A stretch of DNA of 6,123 nt from Firmicutes bacterium UBA3936 (GCA_002385745.1 DGEC01000007.1:1-6123), one strand, 5' to 3'; counted from the first letter of the stretch, positions 1 through 5,415 are shown. A program made the numbers and translations. Notes: generated by a model not told the origin, from the letters alone.

Positions 1-5
1 CCTAA

Positions 6-131
6 AGTAATTTTACACTAACTTGTAATGGAAGCCTGTTTATACCTGCGGGATTGAAAATAGGACCGGATATTAAAGGAATTGCAGAAGCAATAGAGAA
101 GAAACTGATTGTAATACTGGAGAGCATTTAA
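6..131 (+). other. possible C-terminal coding remnant (weak)
   Basis: An open frame runs from just after a stop at 3-5 to TAA at 129-131. Its end reads like protein (GLKIGPDIKGIAEAIEKKL, then six residues). It has no in-frame ATG and no ribosome binding site; TTG at 54-56 is the only plausible internal start. I do not recognise the family. It could be the frameshifted or degraded tail of a gene lying mostly left of the window, or chance. The hairpin at 140-160 directly after the stop fits a real gene end, but not strongly. Confidence 0.2.
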
Positions 132-139
132 CGAACAAA

Positions 140-160
140 GCCGGCCGACTCCCTGCCGGC
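140..160 (+). terminator. GC-rich hairpin without U-tract
   Basis: GCCGGC (140-145) and GCCGGC (155-160) form a 6-bp stem around a 9-nt loop. No T-run follows. It lies between the possible coding remnant ending at 131 and the cupin ribosome binding site at 189-195. It could be a weak terminator or a leader structure; GCCGGC is self-complementary, so chance is also possible. Confidence 0.25.
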
Positions 161-204
161 ACAAACCCGGAGCAAAATTAAAACACAGAAAGGAGAATTT
201 CTCT

Positions 205-657
205 ATGAAAAAACCGAAATTTTCAGAAAAAAATATTATAACCACCTTTGAACGTCTAAAAGAATTTCAAGAAGAAGAAGTAGTCGGCGAATATCCCATC
301 GATCTCACCTCACTGCTTTGGTTGAAAGACGAAGTCACAGGAGGGGCCATGTATTCCGAATGCCATTGGATCTGGGGCAAGCGGATACCCGGGATATTCA
401 CGGAATGGAAAAGCCACAGCCATGATTTTGACGAAGTCCTCTGCTTCATCGGCAGCAACAAGGATGACCCTACAGACCTGGGGGCAGAGCTGGAAATTAC
501 CATTGACGGCAAGCAATACACCATTAACAAGACATGCATGATATATATTCCCCGCGGTGTAAGCCACCTGCCGCTGAAATACATCAGGATTGACAGGCCG
601 TTCATTTTTGCGACCCATGGCAACGGCCAGTACCAGTATCAGACGGAAGAGGACTGA
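205..657 (+). CDS. small single-domain cupin protein
   Basis: This encodes a 150-residue cytoplasmic protein with a single cupin beta-barrel. AAAGGAG at 189-195 sits 9 nt before the ATG and decides the start. Cupin motif 1 is seen as SHSHDFDE followed by FIG (His71, His73, Glu77), and motif 2 as PRGVSH (Pro116, Gly118, His121). Together they give the usual 3-His/1-Glu metal site. There is no signal peptide or membrane segment. The product is homologous to the cupin on the minus strand at 1370-1861: by eye 18 of 45 residues are identical from Asp91 to Phe135, including Cys111. The substrate is unknown; small cupins range from dioxygenases and isomerases to non-enzymatic binding proteins. The stop TGA lies inside a perfect 8-bp hairpin. 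The cupin assignment is secure and any reaction would be a guess. Confidence 0.9.
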   Translation: MKKPKFSEKNIITTFERLKEFQEEEVVGEYPIDLTSLLWLKDEVTGGAMYSECHWIWGKRIPGIFTEWKSHSHDFDEVLCFIGSNKDDPTDLGAELEITIDGKQYTINKTCMIYIPRGVSHLPLKYIRIDRPFIFATHGNGQYQYQTEED

Positions 658-669
658 TTGACAGTCCTC
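649..669 (+). terminator. hairpin overlapping the cupin stop codon
   Basis: GAGGACTG (649-656) and CAGTCCTC (662-669) form a perfect 8-bp stem with a 5-nt loop, and the TGA stop (655-657) lies inside it. C-rich sequence follows, with no T-tract on either strand. It lies between two convergent genes, so it may act as a 3' end stabiliser or an atypical terminator. Confidence 0.4.
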
Positions 670-716
670 CCCCCGGAGAAGCTTCCTGCAAACGCATTAC
701 TACAGCTCCTGCTCTG

Positions 717-1148
717 TTAATCGCCCTGAAAAGTTTTGCTGAGAAAATCAAATATAAACCTGATAGCACGTTGAGTCAGCTTCTCACAAAGATGGGGTGG
801 GTTGTCCTGTTTGAATCCTTCAGGCCGCAGCTCCCTGCACAACAGGCTGCCGAATTGTTTTTCAAATTGTGAAGCAAAAGAACAACAATCTTTTACTATA
901 GACGCGGTGCTATTCCCTTTCCGTTTTCCATCAAGGCCGATAAACATCAACGAACCCTCCACTAATCCGCATTGAGCACCATATTTGCCCGCTCCGTGCA
1001 TGCCGACAGCGGCATCCAGAACCTGCGGATTCAGTTCCAGATTCATTATTTCCGACAAGATTAAGAGCGTGGTTACAGCACAGTTAAAATCATGCAGCCA
1101 GTAATATTCAGACACCCTTTGGTTAATTAATACTTGGATCGAATTCAT
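717..1148 (-). CDS. C_GCAxxG_C_C family redox-type cysteine protein
   Basis: This 143-residue protein matches the C_GCAxxG_C_C family of putative redox-active proteins. Conserved cysteines sit in order at Cys23 (FNCAV), Cys60 (AQCGLVEGSL, the central CGxxxG signature), Cys88/Cys89 (KDCCSF), Cys104 (LCREL after FGS) and Cys121 (HLCEKL). Length and cysteine spacing are usual for the family. The cysteines are thought to bind a metal cluster or act in thiol redox; the exact reaction is not established. There is no signal peptide, and the protein is probably cytoplasmic. The start ATG follows GGGAGG with 8 nt spacing on the minus strand. The gene converges on the cupin at 205-657. It is separated from the upstream cupin gene by a terminator (1303-1327), so it should have its own promoter in 1149-1302. 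I found no convincing -35/-10 pair there, but there are two dyads. Confidence 0.85.
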   Translation of the reverse strand: MNSIQVLINQRVSEYYWLHDFNCAVTTLLILSEIMNLELNPQVLDAAVGMHGAGKYGAQCGLVEGSLMFIGLDGKRKGNSTASIVKDCCSFASQFEKQFGSLLCRELRPEGFKQDNPPHLCEKLTQRAIRFIFDFLSKTFQGD

Positions 1149-1217
1149 GTTACTATCCTCCCGGCAAATGGTCTGCAGCTATTATTCCACGCAGTAAATA
1201 TATTTCCTCTGAAAAAC

Positions 1218-1232
1218 AAATAGCTGCTATTT
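1218..1232. promoter_or_regulatory. perfect 15-bp palindrome, candidate operator
   Basis: AAATAGC and GCTATTT flank a single central base (7-bp arms, 1-nt centre). It lies about 70 bp upstream of the Cys-rich redox gene start. The 9-mer GCAGCTATT, contained in this palindrome on the minus strand, recurs on the plus strand at 1175-1183. The shape suits a dimeric repressor or activator, but no regulator gene is visible nearby. Confidence 0.4.
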
Positions 1233-1264
1233 TGGGATTGCAGCCTAGGAACTGCCACAGGCAA

Positions 1265-1287
1265 CCTTATGCCATGATAACATAAGG
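1265..1287. repeat. inverted repeat, 7-bp arms with 9-nt spacer
   Basis: CCTTATG (1265-1271) and CATAAGG (1281-1287) are perfect inverted copies around a 9-nt spacer. It sits between the terminator of the second cupin gene and the upstream region of the Cys-rich gene. No T-run follows on either strand, so an operator or RNA structure is more likely than a terminator. Confidence 0.35.
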
Positions 1288-1302
1288 GCAGCTGAGAATA
1301 TG

Positions 1303-1327
1303 AAAAAGGATGCCAAAACGGCATCCT
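1303..1327 (-). terminator. intrinsic terminator of the minus-strand cupin gene
   Basis: On the minus strand AGGATGCC and GGCATCCT form a perfect 8-bp stem with a 5-nt loop, followed directly by a T-run (plus-strand A-run at 1303-1307). It lies about 45 bp after the cupin stop codon. A second copy of the upstream arm (AGGATGCC, minus strand, 1329-1336) abuts the stem, so an alternative pairing exists. Confidence 0.85.
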
Positions 1328-1369
1328 GGGCATCCTGCTTTTAAATTAAACATGTACACAGGTCTATAA

Positions 1370-1852
1370 CTACTCTTCTTCCTTTTTCATGGCTATGTAC
1401 TTAACCTGAGGTGATTTCTTTATGCTGTCGGGGCGCACCGATGCCTCTTCGGTAACCCTGGCATCAATAAAGAGAAACGGCTTGCCGACACGTTTAACAT
1501 CCAGCGGGCAATGCATGACATTTTTAGGAATAAAAATGTAACAGGGATAATTAATTTTCACAATTCTGTCGCCAAGGGTCATTTCAATATCGGCATCCAG
1601 TTCTGCAAAATTTTCGCCTTCGCCTATCAGGTAAACCCACTGGTCGAAGGGGTGTTTATGAGTGGGAGCGCCCAATATTACCGGTTTTGTAATACGGGCA
1701 AAACCCATTGCCAAAACAGATTCAGGGATATCGAACGGCCCAAGTCCCGTCACCATCGGTTCTTTGATTTCCTCATGAATAGATTGCCAAGGCGACAATT
1801 CCACAACATTTGGTTCCCGCACAATGTTCTTCAAATTTTCCATTCCTGCCAT
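1370..1852 (-). CDS. small single-domain cupin protein, paralogue of the 205-657 cupin
   Basis: This encodes a cytoplasmic cupin of 160 residues from ATG at 1852, or 163 from GTG at 1861. The AGGAGG motif lies only 3 nt from the GTG but 12 nt from the ATG, so ATG is preferred; neither spacing is ideal. Counting from the GTG, motif 1 is THKHPFDQ (His68, His70, Gln74) and motif 2 is PKNVMH (Pro112, His117). The metal-binding Glu of motif 1, present in the other cupin, is Gln here, and the motif 2 Gly is Asn. Three histidines remain, so metal may still bind with altered chemistry, or the protein may be a non-catalytic partner. Homology to the plus-strand cupin is clear over the second half of the barrel, including a shared Cys (Cys107). 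The C-terminus is charged (KKEEE). The stop is TAG, followed two codons on by a second in-frame TAG. An intrinsic terminator follows. Confidence 0.88.
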   Translation of the reverse strand: MAGMENLKNIVREPNVVELSPWQSIHEEIKEPMVTGLGPFDIPESVLAMGFARITKPVILGAPTHKHPFDQWVYLIGEGENFAELDADIEMTLGDRIVKINYPCYIFIPKNVMHCPLDVKRVGKPFLFIDARVTEEASVRPDSIKKSPQVKYIAMKKEEE

Positions 1853-1954
1853 GTTGAGCACATGCCTCCTTTAAATCATTTTCGGTCGCATTTAAGCATT
1901 GCAATCATGCGGCCTTTTTGTTTAAATTCTACATTGCTCCGCTTTACCCTTCAT

Positions 1955-1995
1955 CCCGGCCGATGTTTTCCTTTTCATCCCCGGTTTTTCCCTAG
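1955..1995 (+). other. bulged hairpin followed by T-run, no gene to terminate
   Basis: CCGG plus GATG pairs imperfectly with CATC plus CCGG, followed by TTTTT on the plus strand. No plus-strand gene ends here. It could be a leader structure on the minus strand or a terminator remnant. The rest of 1862-2059 shows no convincing gene or promoter. Confidence 0.2.
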
Positions 1996-2059
1996 TCTTG
2001 CACAGTGAAAGTATTATTCAGCAACGGTGTCCAGCTTATTTTAATAACGGGCCGGGAGC

Positions 2060-2092
2060 AAAAAACGCGCATCGGTAGGAAGCGCGTTTTTT
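2060..2092. terminator. strong bidirectional intrinsic terminator
   Basis: AAAAAACGCGC (2060-2070) and GCGCGTTTTTT (2082-2092) form a perfect 11-bp stem with an 11-nt loop and a T-run on either strand. In the minus direction it closes the gene ending at 2139. No plus-strand gene leads into it. Confidence 0.85.
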
Positions 2093-2138
2093 ATTCCCTC
2101 TTTTTGCCTGCCTCCGAAAACAAGGCCGGCTTTGTACT

Positions 2139-2765
2139 CTAAAGTTCATACCAGGTTACCGTTGACCAAAACTGTAGAAAGAAATCATTCGGCGCCTCAT
2201 GGAGAAGGTATTGTATAACCAGGTTGGTATTGGGAGGGACCACTATGCGCCCGTCAAAATCAAGAGAAGAATAATCACCCAGCGGCCTAATGGCAAAGAT
2301 GGGGCTGCCGCCGGTGCTGTTCGGGTTTTGACTGACAGCAAGCGCCGATTCATCGGCAAAAGCCGTATTAAGATTTGCCGGCGTTCGCGGCTCTCCCGGA
2401 TCTATAATCACAACATTTTTAATTATAGTGATAGTTACACTTTGCACATAGTTAAGGGGGGTATCCAGGGGGAAATCGACGACGGAACTGAAGGCAATTT
2501 TATCGAGATACATTGTCTGATTTGAAGTATTATTAAAAAGAATCTGGCGCAATAAACCGGAACCGTCTACGGTGTTAATATTTACAATTACGGAATACAG
2601 TCTTCCTATCTGTGCATGCGTACTGGCGCTTGGCAGCGTCGCCAGAACACGGTTCATATCAGTTTTAATCCTGTTATGCGTTGAGTCGTCCACGCTGAGT
2701 CCGCAGGCACCCACACTGTCTTTTCTGCAGTTCAGCAGAGACGGAATTTTTATCATCTTGCCCAT
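2139..2765 (-). CDS. beta-rich protein of unknown function, possibly DUF6143-like / spore-associated
   Basis: This encodes 208 residues. The start ATG follows AAGGAGG with 7 nt spacing. A short polar N-terminus holds the only two cysteines (Cys13, Cys21). It is followed by alternating hydrophobic/polar stretches typical of a beta-sandwich: residues 56-63, 71-78, 108-122, 156-160, 173-188 and 194-206. There is no signal peptide or membrane helix despite the Thr/Asn-rich, surface-protein-like composition. The ordering (variable N-terminus, central strands, then a VPPN turn before the last strands) recalls small Firmicutes proteins grouped as DUF6143, but I cannot confirm this. A sigma-K-like promoter match upstream suggests expression in the mother cell and possibly a coat or exosporium role; that is inference. 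The stop is TAG, with a strong terminator about 50 bp on. The gene is monocistronic and divergent from the URO-D gene. Confidence 0.75.
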   Translation of the reverse strand: MGKMIKIPSLLNCRKDSVGACGLSVDDSTHNRIKTDMNRVLATLPSASTHAQIGRLYSVIVNINTVDGSGLLRQILFNNTSNQTMYLDKIAFSSVVDFPLDTPLNYVQSVTITIIKNVVIIDPGEPRTPANLNTAFADESALAVSQNPNSTGGSPIFAIRPLGDYSSLDFDGRIVVPPNTNLVIQYLLHEAPNDFFLQFWSTVTWYEL

Positions 2766-2793
2766 GCAAATTCCTCCTTGCAGTTTATAACAA

Positions 2794-2821
2794 CAATATA
2801 TGTTCTTTGCTGCCTGACGGT
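2794..2821 (-). promoter_or_regulatory. candidate sigma-K-type promoter
   Basis: On the minus strand AC (2820-2821), a 17-nt spacer and CATATATTG (2794-2802) match the known Bacillus sigma-K pattern AC-N16/17-CATANNNTA except for the last base. The predicted start, around 2787, would leave a leader of about 20 nt with the ribosome binding site correctly placed before the ATG at 2765. No good sigma-A pair was found in this stretch. Confidence 0.4.
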
Positions 2822-2861
2822 GAGAGAATATTTTCTGCTTTTTTGCTGCACAAAAACAACC

Positions 2862-2890
2862 GTGAGAAAAAAGCGGATCTGTAGTACAAT
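2862..2890 (+). promoter_or_regulatory. candidate sigma-A promoter of the URO-D family gene
   Basis: GTGAGA (2862-2867, 4 of 6 to TTGACA) and TACAAT (2885-2890, 5 of 6 to TATAAT) are separated by exactly 17 nt. Transcription would start near 2897, giving a leader of about 125 nt before the GTG at 3021. It lies back-to-back with the minus-strand promoter at 2794-2821. Confidence 0.45.
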
Positions 2891-2924
2891 TAATAGCAAA
2901 ACAACGGAATCAGGTGATCCAACT

Positions 2925-2966
2925 GTGAAATGGCTGCCGTTACTGCAACGATCATTTGCAAGATAA
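2925..2966 (+). CDS. possible 13-codon leader peptide
   Basis: GTG (2925-2927) opens a short frame (VKWLPLLQRSFAR, read with initiator Met) ending in TAA. An SD-like AGGTGA (2912-2917) sits 7 nt upstream. It lies inside the predicted leader of the URO-D family gene and ends 54 nt before its start. Three of the first seven codons are Leu; there is no obvious attenuator. It may be chance. Confidence 0.2.
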   Translation: MKWLPLLQRSFAR

Positions 2967-3020
2967 AAAGGACAGAAAGGGAGCCTGCCGGAAAAGCCAT
3001 TAAAGAGGAGGTATTATCAG

Positions 3021-4025
3021 GTGCTAACCAAAAGACAAAATTTGCTGGAAACCATCAGGGGCGGTAATCCTGACAGGTTAGTCAATCAGTTTGAGGCCTT
3101 GGGCATGATTATGGGGGATCCGGTCTCAGCCAAGGCCGGACCTATGCCCGGGCCCGGCGGTGAAGCGAAAAATGCCTGGGGAGTAACAATAAGGTGGCCA
3201 AAACACGTGCCCGGCCCGTTCCCTGTGCATGATGAAGAGCACAAAGTTGTAAAAGATATTAAGGAGTGGCGGGACGTGGTAAAAGCTCCTCCCCTGGAAA
3301 CAGTTGAGTCGGACTGGGAGCATGTCAAAAAGCAGGCTGCCGCCATAGACCGCAGCGAGCAATTCTTAACTGTTGTGTGCGCGCCGGGTGTTTTTGAGCA
3401 GTTGCATTATTTAATGGGAATGGATGACACCCTGATTAATTTTTATGAAGAACCGGAAGCAATGCATGAACTAATCGACTACATAACGGAGTATAAGCTG
3501 GGAGTTGCCAGAGAACTGGTCAAACACCTGCAACCCGACTGTATACTCCACCACGATGACTGGGGCAGCCAAATTTCTTCTTTCCTGTCGCCGCAAATGT
3601 TTGCTGAATTTATAGTGCCCGCTTACAAAAAAATATACGGGTATTTTAAGGAAAACGGTGTGGAGCTGATTGTACATCACAGTGATTCCTACGCGGCCAA
3701 TCTTGTCCCTTACATGATTGAAATGGGCATTGACATCTGGCAGGGATGTTTATCAACCAATAACATACCTGATTTGGTAAAACAATATGGCGGGCAAATT
3801 GCTTTCATGGGCGGAATAGACAACGGGAAGGTTGACCGGGTCGACTGGACACAGGAATTAATCGCCCAGGAAACTGAAAAAATCTGCAGGGAAGTCTGGG
3901 AAAAAACAGGCGGCCTTTACTTCATTCCCTGTTCCACCGTTGGCGGGCCGGGCAGCACATACCCCGGCGTATACAAAGCAATAAGCAAAGAGATCGAGCG
4001 GTTAAGCAAAGAACTGCTCGGTTAG
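3021..4025 (+). CDS. uroporphyrinogen decarboxylase (URO-D) family protein, possible methyltransferase
   Basis: This 334-residue cytoplasmic protein has the URO-D TIM-barrel fold. The start is GTG, decided by GAGGAGG (3005-3011) at 9 nt. Family marks include the N-terminal NPDRL (16-20), HHDDWG (177-182), VELIVHHSD (214-222), FMGGID (262-267) and the C-terminal PCSTVGGPGSTYP (303-315). The N-terminal arginine/RQAGR signature of true heme-pathway UroD is absent. It therefore more likely belongs with the MtaA/MtbA/CmuA-like branch, which moves methyl groups to or from corrinoids or thiols. In MtaA the zinc ligands are His-X-Cys plus a distal Cys; here the matching stretch reads His220-Ser-Asp222 with Cys304 as the distal candidate, so one ligand position is changed. 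No corrinoid protein or activator is in the window, and the substrate is unknown. The stop is TAG followed at once by an in-frame TGA. A bidirectional terminator follows. Confidence 0.9.
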   Translation: MLTKRQNLLETIRGGNPDRLVNQFEALGMIMGDPVSAKAGPMPGPGGEAKNAWGVTIRWPKHVPGPFPVHDEEHKVVKDIKEWRDVVKAPPLETVESDWEHVKKQAAAIDRSEQFLTVVCAPGVFEQLHYLMGMDDTLINFYEEPEAMHELIDYITEYKLGVARELVKHLQPDCILHHDDWGSQISSFLSPQMFAEFIVPAYKKIYGYFKENGVELIVHHSDSYAANLVPYMIEMGIDIWQGCLSTNNIPDLVKQYGGQIAFMGGIDNGKVDRVDWTQELIAQETEKICREVWEKTGGLYFIPCSTVGGPGSTYPGVYKAISKEIERLSKELLG

Positions 4026-4050
4026 TGACAGGGTCTCACGGCCAGGCTGT

Positions 4051-4065
4051 CGCCCATGCCGGGCG
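4051..4065 (+). other. small GC-rich hairpin after the URO-D gene
   Basis: CGCCC (4051-4055) and GGGCG (4061-4065) form a 5-bp stem with a 5-nt loop. Just upstream, GACAG (4027-4031) can pair with CTGTC (4047-4051). These lie between the stop codon and the main terminator and may stabilise the transcript end. Confidence 0.3.
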
Positions 4066-4069
4066 CAGC

Positions 4070-4106
4070 AAAAAGCTCCCTGTTGAAACAACAGTGGAGC
4101 TTTTTT
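4070..4106. terminator. long bidirectional terminator between convergent genes
   Basis: AAAAAGCTCC (4070-4079) plus CTGTTG (4080-4085) pairs with CAACAG (4089-4094) plus GGAGCTTTTT (4096-4105). The loop is AAA and there is one bulged T (4095), giving 16 paired positions. T-runs on both strands serve the URO-D gene (plus) and the Fe-S protein gene (minus). Confidence 0.9.
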
Positions 4107-4137
4107 GCCAAGAGAATTCTCTTTCTTTAGTTTTTAA

Positions 4138-5256
4138 TTATTCGGCCGCGCCTCCGAAGGCTTCCAGGAGATCGTCTATGGCATAATGGAGTTTCAGGTT
4201 TGTCCCCATTACCGCCGGGCCCAGACTGGCAACGCAGCCGTGGCAGTCAAAGCATACATCAGCAATTCCTGCCGCCAAAATTTGTTTTAGTTTTCTCTGC
4301 GTATCTTCATTGACACCTGTTTGGCTGTCGCTTCTTAGCAGGCTGCCGACCCCGCAGCAGAGTGAATCATATTTATTATTTTCCAATTCAACCACATTCC
4401 TGCCGGCCGCCTCATACAACTCCCGGACCACATTCATGAAATGCTCTCCAAGTCCGCCGGCATGGCAGGAATCAGAAATAACAACGTCCTGCTCCATTCT
4501 CTTTTGAATCTGTAAATTCCCTTGCTGATACTGCTCCCATAGCCACTCGTGCAAAGTAATGATTTCAAAGGGCAGTTCCAGTCCATGGCATTCGGGCCAG
4601 ATTCTCCCGAAATAGTGCGCACAGGAGGCACAGTAGCAGACCAGGCGGTCCGCTTTTAATAAGGATAAGCGGTTAAAAGCCTTTTCCGCCATCTCGCTAA
4701 AAGACTGGTAATCGCCGAAGCGGTAAGCAATGTCTCCGCAGCAAATATCCCTGGGGCCGAATTTGTGCAGAATTTGCAAAGCTTTAGCCCGCTCAATGCT
4801 GAAAGGAACGGTTCTGCCATAGCAGCCAATAAATAATACGTCTTGTGATTTGGGGGGTATTTCGCTCCATCTCTTGATGACCGCTTTCTGTTCGTCAGAA
4901 GCCATTTCATACTGTTCATTAAAAAACCCCGCTTCGTTTTTTCCGTTGATCATGTACACTACCCAGGGCGGCAGTTGCCTTTTATGCTTGCGATTATATT
5001 CAACTATCCTTTCCATAATCAGATTGTAAGGTTTTAAGCCGTTGGGACAATAATGATTACAAGTAAAACAGAAAGTGCACTCTTTAAGCACGCGTTTGCT
5101 TTCCTCACCGTTGAGCAGGCGGGTTATTTCCTCCCTGGCTTCTTCCGGTTCCATTTTCATTACCGGGCAGTTTTGCAGGCAGATGCCGCATTTTGTACAT
5201 TCCTCAACTTTTGCTCCGGCGGGGATAAAACTGTCCAAATAAGTTTTACTAACCAT
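4138..5256 (-). CDS. (Fe-S)-binding protein with two CCG domains (HdrD/GlpC-like)
   Basis: This 372-residue protein combines an N-terminal 2x[4Fe-4S] ferredoxin domain with two cysteine-rich CCG domains, the architecture of HdrD, GlpC and LutA-type electron-transfer subunits. Ferredoxin cysteines are Cys20/23/26/30 and Cys60/63/66/70 (each CxxCxxCxxxC followed by Pro). CCG domain 1 has Cys145, Cys172-Cys173 and Cys209-X2-Cys212; domain 2 has Cys264, Cys300-Cys301 and Cys338-X2-Cys341. Domain 2 fits the canonical CX31-39CCX35-36CXXC spacing. Domain 1 has only 26 residues between its first Cys and the CC pair. There is no membrane segment, so the protein is cytoplasmic or recruited by a partner. 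The start ATG has TGGAGG 5 nt upstream. A weak -35/-10 pair (TTGCTT at 5330-5335, TATTGT at 5307-5312, minus strand, 17 nt apart) may drive it. The gene stands alone, with no flavin or dehydrogenase subunit adjacent, so the electron donor and acceptor are unknown. Confidence 0.9.
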   Translation of the reverse strand: MVSKTYLDSFIPAGAKVEECTKCGICLQNCPVMKMEPEEAREEITRLLNGEESKRVLKECTFCFTCNHYCPNGLKPYNLIMERIVEYNRKHKRQLPPWVVYMINGKNEAGFFNEQYEMASDEQKAVIKRWSEIPPKSQDVLFIGCYGRTVPFSIERAKALQILHKFGPRDICCGDIAYRFGDYQSFSEMAEKAFNRLSLLKADRLVCYCASCAHYFGRIWPECHGLELPFEIITLHEWLWEQYQQGNLQIQKRMEQDVVISDSCHAGGLGEHFMNVVRELYEAAGRNVVELENNKYDSLCCGVGSLLRSDSQTGVNEDTQRKLKQILAAGIADVCFDCHGCVASLGPAVMGTNLKLHYAIDDLLEAFGGAAE

Positions 5257-5372
5257 TTAAACCTCCAGATAGTAAGAATTCTGAAAATTCGTGTTTTTAT
5301 AGTTTTACAATAACATGTCTATATGAGTTAAGCAATCCCTGTTTTGGCGTTATATCCCAACTGCAAAACATG

Positions 5373-5396
5373 AAAAAAGAGCCCGCAGGCCTTTTA
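5373..5396 (-). terminator. intrinsic terminator of the flavo-diiron gene
   Basis: On the minus strand AAAAG plus GCC pairs with GGC plus CTTTT, with one bulged T and a short loop, and ends in a run of six T (plus-strand A-run at 5373-5378). It begins about 20 bp after the TAA stop. It separates this gene from the Fe-S protein gene downstream. Confidence 0.75.
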
Positions 5397-5415
5397 AACA
5401 ACTATGTTAAGCTGT

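Noticed and set aside
267..623. Minus-strand open frames antisense to the first cupin
   Set aside because: The plus-strand cupin has both motifs and a good ribosome binding site; the antisense frames have no recognisable features.
1145..1333. Minus-strand 62-codon open frame upstream of the Cys-rich gene
   Set aside because: It begins inside the cupin terminator hairpin, runs through the palindromes and lacks a ribosome binding site.
1511..2008. Plus-strand open frame of 165 codons, longer than the cupin it overlaps
   Set aside because: It is antisense to the minus-strand cupin, which has both cupin motifs, a ribosome binding site and a terminator. The plus frame has no SD-like sequence and no recognisable motif.
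1954..2057. Distant inverted repeat TCCCGGCC / GGCCGGGA
   Set aside because: The arms are 88 nt apart and built from GGCC/CCGG sequence that is frequent here; it is likely coincidental.
2199..2525. Plus-strand open frame of 108 codons
   Set aside because: It lies wholly antisense within the minus-strand beta-rich protein gene, with a basic, low-complexity-like product and no supporting signals.
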